64,000 nucleotides of DNA from Actinomadura sp. WMMA1423. Lineage in GTDB: Bacteria; Actinomycetota; Actinomycetes; Streptosporangiales; Streptosporangiaceae. The stretch lies in contig NZ_CP041244.1 of the NCBI RefSeq assembly GCF_006547145.1, positions 1,922,001-1,986,000 on the forward strand, given 5' to 3'. Below the pieces are notes generated by a model that ran no database searches, was not told where the DNA came from, and saw nothing but the letters and a program-made list of their open reading frames with translations. Within the stretch, counting starts at the first letter, position 1. Each line of letters starts with the position of its first letter. Below are positions 8,268 to 16,841 of this stretch, in pieces. The position numbers were made by a program, and so were the translations under genes.

Positions 8268-11200
8268 TCAACCCAGGCAGGAGGGGCCTAGGAGTTGTTT
8301 CAGGTCGCCCATCAGGGCGGGGGACGGGGCCACGCGGAGTCTGTCGTCCAGGCGGACGACCGTGGTGCGGGGGCCGTTCTGGACGTGGAGGTGCACCTCG
8401 GCGGTGCCGGGGTGGGTGATCAGCACCTCCTTGAGGCGCGAGACCGTGGGGGGCGTGAGGCGGCCGAGCGGCATCGTCACCGAGAGCGGGCCGGTCGCGT
8501 CGGTCACGCTGAGGTCGGGCTGGACGACCTCCATCGCGATGATCTTCGCGACGTCCTCGCGGCGGTCCAGGCGGCCCTTGACGACGAGGATGGCGTCCTC
8601 GGCGAGGAGGGTCGAGCACAGCTGGTAGGACGACGGGAAGCACATCACCTCGATGGAGCCGCCGAGGTCCTCCAGCTGGAACATGGCCCAGGAGTTGCCC
8701 TGCTTGGTGACCTTGCGCTGGAGGCCGGAGAGCAGGCCCGCCACGATGACCACCTGGCCGTCGGGGCGCTCGCCCCCGTTCAGGACGGCGATCGTGCAGT
8801 CGGCCTCCCGTTCGAGGATGTGCTCGACGCCGAGGAGCGGGTGGTCCGACACGTACAGGCCGAGCATCTCCCGCTCGAAGGCGAGGAGGGTGGTCTTGTC
8901 CCACTCCTCGGCCTCGGGGATCGCGACGGCGAACGCGTCCTCGCCGCCGTCGTCCTCCAGGGCGCCGAACAGGGAGTCCTGGCCGACGGCCTCCTTGCGC
9001 TTGATGTCGATGACCGAGTCGATGGCCTGCTCGTGCACCATCAGCAGCGCCTTGCGCTGGTGGCCGAGCTCGTCGAACGCGCCCGCCTTGATCAGCGACT
9101 CCACGACCCGCTTGTTGCACACCGGCGGCGGGACCTTGCTGAGGAAGTCGTTGAAGTCGGTGTAGGCGCCCTTCTCCCGGCGGGCCGCGACGATCCCGTC
9201 CACGACGTTCGTGCCGACGTTGCGGACGGCCGACAGCCCGAACCGGATCTCGGTGTCGCCGAGCGGGGTGAAGTCGGCCTCGGAGGTGTTGACGTCGGGC
9301 GGCAGCACCTTCAGGCCCATCCGGCGGCACTCCGACAGGTACAGGGCGCTCTTGTCCTTGTCGTCGCCGACGGAGGTGAGCACGCCCGCCATGTACTCGG
9401 CCGGGTAGTTCGCCTTGAGGTAGGCCGTCCAGTAGGAGACGAGGCCGTACGCGGCGGAGTGCGCCTTGTTGAAGGCGTAGTCGGAGAACGGGACGAGGAT
9501 GTCCCAGAGGGTCTTCACGGCCTCCTTGGAGAAGCCGTTGTCGATCATGCCCTGCTCGAACCCGACGAACTGGGCGTCCAGCTCGGCCTTCTTCTTCTTG
9601 CCCATGACGCGGCGCAGCAGGTCCGCCTTGCCGAGCGTGTAGCCCGCCACCTTCTGCGCGATCGCCATGACCTGCTCCTGGTAGACGATCAGGCCGTAGG
9701 TGGTGTCGAGGATCTCCTTGAGCGGCTCCTCCAGCTCCGGATGGATCGGGGTGATCTCCTGCTGGCCGTTCTTGCGGAGCGCGTAGTTGGTGTGGGAGTT
9801 CGCGCCCATCGGGCCCGGCCGGTACAGGGCGCCGACGGCGGAGATGTCCTCGAAGTTGTCCGGCTTCATCAGGCGGAGCAGGGAGCGCATGGGGCCGCCG
9901 TCGAACTGGAAGACGCCGAGGGTGTCGCCGCGGGCGAGCAGGTCGTAGGTCTTCTGGTCGTCCAGCGGGAGGGCGAGCAGGTCGACCTCGACGCCCTTGT
10001 TCTTCCGGATCCCCTGGAGCGCGTCGTCGATGATCGTCAGGTTGCGCAGGCCGAGGAAGTCCATCTTCAGCAGGCCGAGCGACTCGCAGGTCGGGTAGTC
10101 GAACTGCGTGATGATCGCCCCGTCGGCGTCCCGGCGCATGATCGGGATGTGGTCGGTGATCGTCTCGCCGGACATGATGACCCCGGCGGCGTGCACGCCG
10201 GTCTGGCGGATCAGGCCCTCCAGGCCCTGCGCCAGGTCCATGATCTGCTTGACGTCGGTCTCTTCCTCGTACAGCTTGCGCAGCTCGCCCGCCTCGCCGT
10301 AGCGCGGGTGCTTGTCGTCGAAGATGCCCGAGAGCGGGATGTCCTTGCCCATGACGGCGGGCGGGAACGCCTTGGAGATCCGGTCGCCGAGCGCGTAGGG
10401 GAAGCCGAGGACGCGGCCGGCGTCCTTGATGGCGGCCTTCGCCTTGATGGTGCCGAAGGTGGCGATGAACGAGACCTTGTCGGCGCCCCACTTCTCGGTC
10501 GTGTACTTGATGACCTCGGCCCGCCGGTCTTCAGGGAAGTCGATGTCGATGTCGGGCATGGACGCGCGCTCGGGGTTCAGGAACCGCTCGAAGATCAGCC
10601 CGTGCGGGATCGGGTCGAGGTCGGTGATGCCCATCGCGTAGGCGATCAGCGAGCCCGCGGCGCTGCCGCGCCCCGGGCCGACCAGGATGCCGTTCTCCTT
10701 GGCCCACATGATGAAGTCGGCGACGACGAGGAAGTAGGACGGGTACCCCTTGCCGAGGATGACGCCCATCTCGTACTCGGCCTGCTCCTTGTAGCCTTCC
10801 GGGAGGCCGTCCGGGAAGCGGCGCTCCAGGCCCTTCCAGACCTCCTTGCGGAACCAGCTCTCCTCGGTCTCGCCCTCGGGGACGGGGAAGCGGGGGCTGA
10901 GGTCGCGGTACTCGAACATCCCGGCGGGGTCGACGCGCTCGGCGATCAGCAGGGTGTTCCTGCAGCCCTCGGCCCAGATGTCGGAGGAGTCGATGGCGCG
11001 CATCTCGTCGGCGGTCTTGAGGTAGTAGCCGCTGCCGTCGAAGCGGAACCGGTCGGGGTCGGCGAGCTGCTTGCCCACCTGGACGCACAGGAGCGCGTCG
11101 TGGGCGGTCGCCTCGGACTCGTGGGTGTAGTGGGAGTCGTTGGTGACGACCGGCGGGATGTTCAGCTTCTTGCCGATGTCGATGAGGCCCTGCCGGACGC

Positions 11201-11798
11201 GGCGCTCGATGTCGAGGCCGTGGTCCATCAGCTCGAGGAAGTAGTTCTCCTTGCCGAGGATGTCCTGGAAGTTCGCGGCGGCCTTCAGCGCCTCGTCGAA
11301 CTGGCCGAGCCGCAGCCGGGTCTGGATCTTGCCGGACGGGCATCCCGTGGTGGCCATCAGGCCCTCGGAGTGCTCGGCGAGCAGCTCCTCGTCCATGCGG
11401 GCGTACTTGAAGACGAAGCCCTCGGTGTAGGCGCGGCTGGAGAGCTTGAAGAGGTTGTGCAGGCCGGCGCGGTTGCGCGCCCACAGCGTCATGTGGTTGA
11501 TGAGGCCGCCGCCGGAGACGTCGTCGCGCTTCTGGCTCGGCTCGCCCCACTGGACCTTCTTCTTGTGGAACCGGGACTCCGGCGCCATGTAGGCCTCGAT
11601 GCCGATGATCGGGGTGACGCCGGCCGCCGTCGCCTGCCTGTGGAAGTCGTAGGCGCCGTGCATGTTGCCGTGGTCGGTCATCGCGATCGCCGGCATCCCC
11701 TGCCGGCCGACCTCCTCGAACATCTGCTTCAACCGGGCGGCTCCGTCGAGCATGGAGTACTCGGTGTGAACGTGCAGGTGAACGAAAGAGTCGGCCAT
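8268..11798 (-). CDS. dnaE: DNA polymerase III alpha subunit DnaE1
   Basis: The replicative C-family polymerase, 1176 residues, which is normal for actinobacterial DnaE1. The N-terminal PHP domain begins at once ([19 protein letters not shown]). The polymerase active site has [15 protein letters not shown] and the [12 protein letters not shown] aspartates near residues 415-420. A helix-hairpin-helix/beta-binding region follows ([19 protein letters not shown]). The OB domain is near residue 1020 ([17 protein letters not shown]). The start is ATG 11798 with AGGAGG upstream. It is monocistronic in this window. A 10-bp inverted repeat lies in its leader, and the structured repeat sits just past its stop. 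Confidence 0.97.
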   Translation of the reverse strand: MADSFVHLHVHTEYSMLDGAARLKQMFEEVGRQGMPAIAMTDHGNMHGAYDFHRQATAAGVTPIIGIEAYMAPESRFHKKKVQWGEPSQKRDDVSGGGLINHMTLWARNRAGLHNLFKLSSRAYTEGFVFKYARMDEELLAEHSEGLMATTGCPSGKIQTRLRLGQFDEALKAAANFQDILGKENYFLELMDHGLDIERRVRQGLIDIGKKLNIPPVVTNDSHYTHESEATAHDALLCVQVGKQLADPDRFRFDGSGYYLKTADEMRAIDSSDIWAEGCRNTLLIAERVDPAGMFEYRDLSPRFPVPEGETEESWFRKEVWKGLERRFPDGLPEGYKEQAEYEMGVILGKGYPSYFLVVADFIMWAKENGILVGPGRGSAAGSLIAYAMGITDLDPIPHGLIFERFLNPERASMPDIDIDFPEDRRAEVIKYTTEKWGADKVSFIATFGTIKAKAAIKDAGRVLGFPYALGDRISKAFPPAVMGKDIPLSGIFDDKHPRYGEAGELRKLYEEETDVKQIMDLAQGLEGLIRQTGVHAAGVIMSGETITDHIPIMRRDADGAIITQFDYPTCESLGLLKMDFLGLRNLTIIDDALQGIRKNKGVEVDLLALPLDDQKTYDLLARGDTLGVFQFDGGPMRSLLRLMKPDNFEDISAVGALYRPGPMGANSHTNYALRKNGQQEITPIHPELEEPLKEILDTTYGLIVYQEQVMAIAQKVAGYTLGKADLLRRVMGKKKKAELDAQFVGFEQGMIDNGFSKEAVKTLWDILVPFSDYAFNKAHSAAYGLVSYWTAYLKANYPAEYMAGVLTSVGDDKDKSALYLSECRRMGLKVLPPDVNTSEADFTPLGDTEIRFGLSAVRNVGTNVVDGIVAARREKGAYTDFNDFLSKVPPPVCNKRVVESLIKAGAFDELGHQRKALLMVHEQAIDSVIDIKRKEAVGQDSLFGALEDDGGEDAFAVAIPEAEEWDKTTLLAFEREMLGLYVSDHPLLGVEHILEREADCTIAVLNGGERPDGQVVIVAGLLSGLQRKVTKQGNSWAMFQLEDLGGSIEVMCFPSSYQLCSTLLAEDAILVVKGRLDRREDVAKIIAMEVVQPDLSVTDATGPLSVTMPLGRLTPPTVSRLKEVLITHPGTAEVHLHVQNGPRTTVVRLDDRLRVAPSPALMGDLKQLLGPSCLG

Positions 11799-11833
11799 GC
11801 GTGCTGCGCCTCCTGCTCGTCGCATGCGACCGC

Positions 11834-11856
11834 CCACGTGCGGGATCCGCACGTGG
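11834..11856. promoter_or_regulatory. 10-bp perfect inverted repeat in the dnaE leader
   Basis: CCACGTGCGG (11834-11843) and CCGCACGTGG (11847-11856) are exact reverse complements with a 3-base centre. Each arm contains CACGTG. The site lies 36 bp upstream of the dnaE ATG. It could be a DNA operator or an mRNA hairpin. I know of no assigned regulator. Confidence 0.5.
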
Positions 11857-12017
11857 TCGCGGCATCGGTACCGGGGGAAGACGTCGGGCCGGCTGGGCGC
11901 CGGAACGACGCGGCTCTGAGAGCCTAACCCGCATCCCCCGTCACTCGCGCCCCGACGCGCCCAATCCCCCCGGCCCCCTTCCGGTCGTCTCGAAACCCGG
12001 GACGGGACGTCCGGAGT

Positions 12018-12047
12018 TTGGCCATCGGGAACGGCTCGGCATACGAT
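12018..12047 (+). promoter_or_regulatory. Putative promoter of the chorismate mutase leader
   Basis: TTGGCC (12018-12023) and TACGAT (12042-12047) are separated by 18 bp, which fits a housekeeping sigma -35/-10 pair with a weak -35. The expected start of transcription is near 12054, immediately before GTG 12055. Confidence 0.45.
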
Positions 12048-12054
12048 CTCCTCC

Positions 12055-12178
12055 GTGGAACGTCGCCGATCCAGGTTTACGCAGCCGGCTCCGGGTGAGC
12101 CGGTCGCCCTGGCGACCTGAGCGACGACCCCGGAGCCGGCCGAGGCAGAGTCCCCCACGGACTCTGCCTTTTCTGTTG
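12055..12178 (+). ncRNA. Structured leader or small RNA ahead of chorismate mutase
   Basis: This unit has three structures. An outer stem pairs GCCGGCTCCGGG (12084-12095) with CCCGGAGCCGGC (12129-12140). An inner hairpin lies at 12102-12117 (GGTCGC/GCGACC). A terminator follows at 12144-12168. The CCGGCTC strand can instead pair with GAGCCGG at 12097-12103, so alternative folds exist. A 21-codon frame (GTG 12055 to TGA 12118-12120) starts almost at the predicted transcript start. It contains no run of aromatic codons, so classical attenuation by Phe, Tyr or Trp is not supported. It may be an attenuating leader or a free small RNA. Confidence 0.5.
12144..12177 (+). terminator. Intrinsic terminator in the chorismate mutase leader
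   Basis: GGCAGAGTCC (12144-12153) and GGACTCTGCC (12159-12168) form a perfect 10-bp stem with a 5-base loop, followed directly by TTTTCTGTT. A canonical U-tract terminator is unusual in such a GC-rich genome. It lies about 85 bp before the chorismate mutase ATG, so read-through would be required for expression from the upstream promoter. Confidence 0.8.
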
Positions 12179-12262
12179 AGACCCGCCTTTTTCGCTGATC
12201 AGGCGCGGCCCGGGGCGTTCTCCCCTCGTCCGGACGGGCCGCCGCACGAGAGGGGACCCCAG

Positions 12263-12625
12263 ATGCACGACCAGGTGATCGACGCCGCGCACGCGGAGAC
12301 GGACCGCCCGGCCGGCGGGCCGTCCGGCGAGCTGCGCGTCGAGCTGCCCTCCCCCGCCGCCGTCACCACGCTGGCCGAGGCCCGCGAGGCGATCGACGGC
12401 CTCGACGCGGCGCTCGCGACGCTGCTGGAGCACCGCACCGCGATCGCCGCCGCCGTCCAGCGGCTCAAGCCCGTCGGGGGGTTCGCCGGGCGCGACCCCG
12501 GGCGCGAGCGGCGGATCGTGGAGGCCATGGCGGTGCGCGCCCCGTCCCTCGGCCCGGACCGGCTCGCCCCCATCGTGAACGCGATCATCGAGGCGGGCCT
12601 GGACGCGGCCGAGTCCGGCCGATGA
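12263..12625 (+). CDS. Chorismate mutase, AroQ class
   Basis: A 120-residue protein with an AroQ-type chorismate mutase helix. The pattern [30 protein letters not shown] carries the conserved Ile-Asp-x-x-Asp and Arg residues, and [13 protein letters not shown] corresponds to the second helix. The enzyme converts chorismate to prephenate for Phe and Tyr. The first ~35 residues are polar and not part of the domain. The start is ATG 12263 with AGGGGA seven bases upstream. The stop overlaps the azlC start (ATGA), so enzyme and exporter are co-translated. A terminator-bearing leader precedes it. Confidence 0.85.
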   Translation: MHDQVIDAAHAETDRPAGGPSGELRVELPSPAAVTTLAEAREAIDGLDAALATLLEHRTAIAAAVQRLKPVGGFAGRDPGRERRIVEAMAVRAPSLGPDRLAPIVNAIIEAGLDAAESGR

Positions 12626-13431
12626 GCGCGCCCGGCTCCGCCCGGGCGGCCGGCGAGGACGTCCCGGACGAGAACCCGCCCTCCCCGGACGAGGACGCGG
12701 TCGCCGCGAACGAGGGCGCCGCCGTCCAGGAGGACGACCCCCCGGGCGAGGACGCGGCGGACGAGGGCGCGCGGGCCGCGGCGATCCGCGCCGGGCTCGG
12801 CGTCGGGATCGCCGTGGGGGTCTCCGGCCTGGCGTTCGGCGCGGCGGCGGTCACGGCGGGGCTCACGGTCGCGCAGGCGTGCGCGCTGAGCCTGCTGGCG
12901 TTCACGGGCGCGTCCCAGTTCGCGCTGGCGGGGGTGATCGGCGGCGGGGGCGGGCTGGTCGCCGGGACCCTCGGCGCCGTCCTGCTCGGCGGGCGCAACG
13001 GCCTGTACGGGATGCGGCTCGCCTCGACGCTCGGCGTGCGCGGGCTGCGCCGGCTCGTGACCGCGCAGGTCGTCATCGACGAGACGGCCGCCGTCGCGAC
13101 GGCGCAGCGCGGCCGGGACGCGGCCCGCGCCGGGTTCTACACGACGGCGATCAGCCTCTACCTGGCCTGGAACCTCACCACGCTGCTGGGCGCGGCGGGC
13201 GCGGCGCGGCTCGGCGACCCGGACGCCGTGGGCCTGGACGTCCTCGGCCCGGCGGCGTTCCTGGCCCTGCTCTGGCCGCGGCTGACCAGCGGCCGGACGG
13301 CGGTCCGCGTCGCGGTCGCGGCGGCGCTGATCGCGGTGGCGGCGACGCCGGTGCTGCCGCCGGGCGTGCCGGTCATGCTGGCCGCCGTCGCGGCGCTGCC
13401 CGCCCTGCTCGGCCGGAGGGCGGCGCCGTGA
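12622..13431 (+). CDS. azlC: AzlC-family branched-chain amino acid permease
   Basis: The large subunit of an AzlCD exporter; in other bacteria such pairs export branched-chain amino acids or analogues. The 269-residue protein has an acidic, disordered N-terminus of about 50 residues, then about seven membrane helices. Family motifs include FGAAAVTAGLTVAQACALSLLAFTGASQFA and the GGRNGLYG segment. It overlaps the chorismate mutase gene by four bases and azlD by four bases (GTGA), giving a tight three-gene operon. The substrate is not evident from the sequence; the neighbouring chorismate mutase hints at amino acid export but does not prove which. Confidence 0.88.
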   Translation: MSAPGSARAAGEDVPDENPPSPDEDAVAANEGAAVQEDDPPGEDAADEGARAAAIRAGLGVGIAVGVSGLAFGAAAVTAGLTVAQACALSLLAFTGASQFALAGVIGGGGGLVAGTLGAVLLGGRNGLYGMRLASTLGVRGLRRLVTAQVVIDETAAVATAQRGRDAARAGFYTTAISLYLAWNLTTLLGAAGAARLGDPDAVGLDVLGPAAFLALLWPRLTSGRTAVRVAVAAALIAVAATPVLPPGVPVMLAAVAALPALLGRRAAP

Positions 13432-13739
13432 GCGTGTGGATCGCGGTGATCGCCACCGGGCTCGGCTGCTACGCGCTGAAGCTCGCCGGGCTCGTCACGC
13501 CCCGCCGGGTGCTGGACGATCCGCGGGTCCGCCGGTTCACCGAGCTGGTCCCGGTGGCGCTGCTGACCGCGCTGATCGCCGTCCAGGCGGTGGCGGACGG
13601 CCGCGCCCTGGAGTTCGACGCCGCTCGGCTCGCGGGCCTCGGCGCGGCCGTGGCCGCGCTCCTGCTGCGCGCGCCTTTCCTGGTGGTGCTGGTCGTCGCG
13701 GCGGGCGTCGCGGCGGGGCTGCGGCTGCTCGGCCTCTGA
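13428..13739 (+). CDS. azlD: AzlD-family small subunit of the amino acid exporter
   Basis: A 103-residue membrane protein with about four hydrophobic segments and the AzlD signature LVTPRRVLDDPRVRRFTELVPVALLTALIAVQ. It partners AzlC. The start is GTG 13428, which overlaps the azlC stop. It ends 13 bp from the convergent pseudouridine synthase gene. Confidence 0.88.
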   Translation: MSVWIAVIATGLGCYALKLAGLVTPRRVLDDPRVRRFTELVPVALLTALIAVQAVADGRALEFDAARLAGLGAAVAALLLRAPFLVVLVVAAGVAAGLRLLGL

Positions 13740-13752
13740 GCCCGCCGCCCGG

Positions 13753-14685
13753 TCAGGACTCCGCCGCGACGATCTCCAGGGCGCGGGCCAGGTCGTCGGG
13801 GTAGGGGCTCTCGAACTCCACCCATTCGCCCTTGGTGGGGTGCTCGAAACCGAGCCGGACGGCGTGGAGCCACTGCCGCCTGATGCCGAGGCGCTCGGCC
13901 AGGGTGGGGTCGGCGCCGTAGGCCATGTCGCCCACGCACGGGTGCCGGATCGCGGACATGTGGACGCGGATCTGGTGCGTGCGGCCCGTCTCCAGGTCGA
14001 TGTCGAGCAGCGTCGCCGCCCGGAACGCCTCCACAGTGTCGTAGTGGGTGACGGACGGCTTGCCGCCCGCGACGACCGCGAACCGGCCGTCGCCGGAGGG
14101 GTGCCGGTCGATGGGGGCGTCGACCGTCCCGCGGAACGGGTCGGGATGGCCCTGCACGAGCGCCTGGTAGCGCTTGTCGATGCGGCGCTCCTTGAAGGCG
14201 CGCTTGAGCCGGGAGTAGGCGACCTCGCTCTTCGCCACGACCATCGCGCCGGTGGTGTTGGCGTCCAGCCGGTGCACGATCCCCTGCCGCTCGGACGCGC
14301 CGCTGGTGGCGATCGTGTGCCCGGCCCCGAGCAGCCCGCCGAGGACGGTCGGGCCCGTCCAGCCGGTGGTCGGGTGCGCGGCGACGCCTACCGGCTTGTT
14401 CACCACGACGATGTCGTCGTCCTCGAACAGCACGCCCATCCCGGGGACGGGCTCGGCGACCGGGGCGGGCGGCGCCGGGGGCGGCGGGAGCGTGACCTCC
14501 AGCCAGGCGCCGGCCTGCAGACGCTCGGACTTGGTGGCCACGGGAGCCCCGTCCAGCACGACGTCACCGGCGGCGATCATGTCGGCGGCGCTGCCGCGCG
14601 ACAGCCCGAACAGGCGTGCCAGGGCGGCGTCGACCCGCTCGCCCTCCAGGCCGTCCGGCACGTGGAGGCTTCGTACGTCGCCCAT
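13753..14685 (-). CDS. RluA/RluD-family pseudouridine synthase
   Basis: A 310-residue rRNA or tRNA pseudouridine synthase. An S4 RNA-binding domain ([32 protein letters not shown]) is followed by the catalytic domain with [12 protein letters not shown] and the HRLDANTTG motif holding the catalytic Asp. Later segments are [24 protein letters not shown] and [10 protein letters not shown]. The common motif is HRLDxxTSG; here Thr replaces Ser, a minor change. The start ATG overlaps the lspA stop by one base (TGATG). The lspA-rluD order is common in actinobacteria. The target nucleotide is not evident. Confidence 0.93.
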   Translation of the reverse strand: MGDVRSLHVPDGLEGERVDAALARLFGLSRGSAADMIAAGDVVLDGAPVATKSERLQAGAWLEVTLPPPPAPPAPVAEPVPGMGVLFEDDDIVVVNKPVGVAAHPTTGWTGPTVLGGLLGAGHTIATSGASERQGIVHRLDANTTGAMVVAKSEVAYSRLKRAFKERRIDKRYQALVQGHPDPFRGTVDAPIDRHPSGDGRFAVVAGGKPSVTHYDTVEAFRAATLLDIDLETGRTHQIRVHMSAIRHPCVGDMAYGADPTLAERLGIRRQWLHAVRLGFEHPTKGEWVEFESPYPDDLARALEIVAAES

Positions 14686-15551
14686 CAGGACTTCTCCTCC
14701 GGAGCCCGCACCTCGGCCCCGTCCTCCGGCGAGGGGGCCGCGGCCTCGCCTGCGGCCTCGCCCCGGGCGCCCTCGGCCTTGCCCGTGTCGCCCTTGCCCG
14801 TGTCGGCCTTGCCCGTGTCGCCCTTGCCCGTGTCGGCCTTGCCCGTGTCGCCCTTGCCGGTGCCGTCCTTACCGGAGGGGGCCTCCGCGGCCGAGGCGTC
14901 GCCGGAGCCTGCGGCCTCGACCGTATCGGGGGTCTCGTCCGTGTCGGGGGTCCTGTCAGTCCGGGGGGACTCGTCCGGGCGCGGGGCCTCCTCCTTGAGG
15001 CGCGTGCCGTCGACCTGGAGGCCGCGCGCCGCCAGCAGGACGGCCAGGACGCCGCCGCAGACGATCGCCGAGTCGGCCAGGTTGAACACCGGCCAGTGCG
15101 GCAGCTGGATCCAGTCGACGACGTGGCCCTTCAGCGGCGCCGGGGCCCGCAGCAGGCGGTCGATGAGGTTGCCGACCGCGCCGCCGAGCAGCAGCCCGAG
15201 GCAGATCGCCCACGGCACGCTGCGCAGGTTGCGGGCGGTCCGCAGGATCGCCACCACCACTCCGCAGGCGATCAGCGTGAACACGATGGTGTAGCCGGTG
15301 CCGATGGAGAACGCGGCGCCGCTGTTGCGGGTCTCGCGCAGCGTCAGCAGCCCGCCGAGCAGCCGGACCGGCTCGCGGTCCTGCAGCGTCCGCACCACGA
15401 TGATCTTGGACACGATGTCGGCGGCGAGCGCGGCCAGGGCCACGGCGACCAGCACGCCGACGCGGCGCGGCCGGGGAGACCCCGCGGTCTCCCCGGCCTG
15501 CCGCTCTGGGTTCGTTGAGTCGCTCAGCGACGTTCCTCGCGTTGTTTGCAT
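14685..15551 (-). CDS. lspA: Lipoprotein signal peptidase LspA with long repetitive C-terminal tail
   Basis: Signal peptidase II, which cleaves the signal peptide of diacylated prolipoproteins in the cytoplasmic membrane. Four membrane helices are visible, with both catalytic aspartates (GNLIDRLL and VFNLADSAI) and the conserved [10 protein letters not shown] segment. The core ends near [10 protein letters not shown]. After it come about 95 extra residues, including six 5-residue DTGK(G/A) repeats. ATG 15551 overlaps the DksA-like gene by 28 bp. GAGGAA near 15535 would better serve a later, non-standard start, so the N-terminus is uncertain. Confidence 0.92.
   Translation of the reverse strand: MQTTRGTSLSDSTNPERQAGETAGSPRPRRVGVLVAVALAALAADIVSKIIVVRTLQDREPVRLLGGLLTLRETRNSGAAFSIGTGYTIVFTLIACGVVVAILRTARNLRSVPWAICLGLLLGGAVGNLIDRLLRAPAPLKGHVVDWIQLPHWPVFNLADSAIVCGGVLAVLLAARGLQVDGTRLKEEAPRPDESPRTDRTPDTDETPDTVEAAGSGDASAAEAPSGKDGTGKGDTGKADTGKGDTGKADTGKGDTGKAEGARGEAAGEAAAPSPEDGAEVRAPEEKS
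14775..14864. repeat. Six 15-bp tandem repeats encoding the LspA tail
   Basis: The unit alternates GGCCTTGCCCGTGTC and GCCCTTGCCCGTGTC, in frame with lspA, giving DTGKA and DTGKG. The near-identity of the units points to recent expansion by slippage. No spacers are present, so this is not CRISPR. Confidence 0.85.
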
Positions 15552-16348
15552 GTCACACACAGGGTCGCACGCGGAAAGGCCTGGAGGCGCGCCTTGCCGA
15601 TCGGCCTGGCGCAGGACTCGCAGATCCCGTACGTGCCGGCGTCCATCCGCTGGACGGCCCGCTCTATCTGGGCGAGCAGGTCCTGTGAATTGTAGGCCAG
15701 TGCGAGCTCGTGCTCGCGCTCGTAGGTCTTGGCGCCCGCGTCGGCCTGGTCGTCGCCCGCCCCGTCGTTGGTGTCCCCCTCGGCGATCTGGCTCGCGGAC
15801 GCGGCGATCTCGCCGCGCAGCGTCTCGACCTGCTCCTCGAGGCCGGCCCGCACCTCGGCCAGTTCGCCCGGCGTCCACTGGTGCTCGCCCTCGCGGACCG
15901 GCAGCTCCGCTGCCGCCGTCCTCGCGGGTTCCCGCTCGTCCGCCGCCGGGACGCCGGACTTCCCGGCCGCCCCGCCCTTGCCCGCAGCACCGCCCTTACC
16001 CGCAGCACCGCCCTTGGCCGCCGTGCCGCCCCTGCCCGCAGACCGGCCCTTGCCGGGCTTCACGGCGGTACCTTTCCCAGGGGTCTTCGCGGCGGCCGGT
16101 TCGGCGGCGTCCTTTCCGGCGGCGCCCTTCTTCGCGCCCTTTCCGCCGGTGCTCGTTCCAGGGGTGCTCGGAGCCGCCGCACCCGTTCTCGCCGGGCTCG
16201 CTCCCGCCGGCCCCGCTCCTGCCGGGGACGTCCCCGCCGGGCCCGCTCCGGCCGTGCCCGTTCCCGGGGCCGCGCCGCCCCGGGGCGGCCGCGCCGTGCC
16301 CCGGCTCTTGCTCGCGGCGGGCGTCCCGCCCCTCCTCGCGCCGGCCAT
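15524..16348 (-). CDS. TraR/DksA-family zinc-finger protein with long basic N-terminus
   Basis: The C-terminal ~110 residues are a DksA/TraR-type protein: a coiled-coil pair (LAEVRAGLEEQVETLRGEIAAS and AYNSQDLLAQIERAVQRMDAG) and a four-Cys zinc finger, CESC...CVTC, ending KQREERR. These proteins act in the RNA polymerase secondary channel. The N-terminal ~155 residues are Ala/Gly/Lys/Pro-rich, with GGAAGK repeats, and look disordered. I chose ATG 16348, with AGGGGAGG upstream; ATG 16396 with AGAGGGG is also plausible. The DksA-like, lspA, rluD order is conserved in actinobacteria (established pattern). Confidence 0.88.
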   Translation of the reverse strand: MAGARRGGTPAASKSRGTARPPRGGAAPGTGTAGAGPAGTSPAGAGPAGASPARTGAAAPSTPGTSTGGKGAKKGAAGKDAAEPAAAKTPGKGTAVKPGKGRSAGRGGTAAKGGAAGKGGAAGKGGAAGKSGVPAADEREPARTAAAELPVREGEHQWTPGELAEVRAGLEEQVETLRGEIAASASQIAEGDTNDGAGDDQADAGAKTYEREHELALAYNSQDLLAQIERAVQRMDAGTYGICESCARPIGKARLQAFPRATLCVTCKQREERR

Positions 16349-16599
16349 GTCGGCCTCCCCTGCGCTGGTCGCCTCGACGGGCAGTGCGGGCAGCATCGGT
16401 CCCCTCTCTCGGGCACGGTGAACAAGCTGGGCCGTGTTACCGACCGCTTATGCCCGGTCGCCGAACGCATGGAAACTCCACGGCGGCGCAGGAGATCGCA
16501 AAGGAACCGTGTCGCCAAGCCGGAAAAGGGGAAGAGCCGGGGTCCGGCGTGCGTTAAAGTCGGCACCAGAAGTCGCAAGGCAGGCATTGATGGGGACAC

Positions 16600-16841
16600 C
16601 TGCCGCCGCAAGCAGCCATGAGCGACCCGGGGACGGTGCGAGCCCGGGGGCGAGCGCGGCGGTCTGATCACCCCGGAGCCGCCGGAGGAACCGCCCCGCC
16701 CAGGGGCCCAGTAGACCCGGCCGCCGAGACTGGAACGAAGCGGGCCGCGCCGGTCGGGCGCGGTCAAGGAGGGTGGTACCGCGGGGCAGCCGCCTCGTCC
16801 CTCCGGTCAACGTGTTCACGTCGATCCGGAGGTCCGCCATC
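16600..16841 (+). promoter_or_regulatory. T-box leader of ileS, translational type
   Basis: The T-box core GGGTGGTACCGCGG is at 16771-16784. The upstream specifier hairpin pairs CGGCGG (16657-16662) with CCGCCG (16679-16684), and its loop contains ATC (16667-16669), an Ile codon. GGAGGG (16768-16773) pairs with CCCTCC (16799-16804) in the antisequestrator. The overlapping CCTCCGG (16800-16806) is the exact complement of CCGGAGG (16826-16832), which holds the ileS ribosome-binding site. There is no terminator, so uncharged tRNA(Ile) should free translation rather than transcription. The 5' limit is approximate. The rest of 16349-16600 is the divergent promoter region of the DksA-like gene; I see nothing else in it. 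Confidence 0.9.

Noticed and set aside
8295..11927. A 1210-codon open frame antisense to dnaE
   Set aside because: It is a GC-codon shadow of dnaE: its composition is Gly/Ala/Val/Arg/Asp-rich without domain motifs, whereas the minus-strand frame has every polymerase III motif.
12055..12120. A Phe/Tyr/Trp attenuator leader peptide
   Set aside because: The 21-codon frame contains one Phe and no Tyr or Trp, so classical attenuation by these amino acids is not supported.
12084..12168. Possible 6C RNA, SRP RNA or a known riboswitch
   Set aside because: The terminator loop has several C residues, but the paired C-rich hairpins of 6C RNA are absent. No SRP RNA core or known riboswitch core was recognised. 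Left as an unassigned leader or small RNA.
14775..14864. Regular short repeats resembling a CRISPR array
   Set aside because: The units are 15 bp with no spacers, are in frame within lspA, and no cas gene is near. The repeats at 21575-21693 and 40119-40253 were rejected as CRISPR for the same reason.
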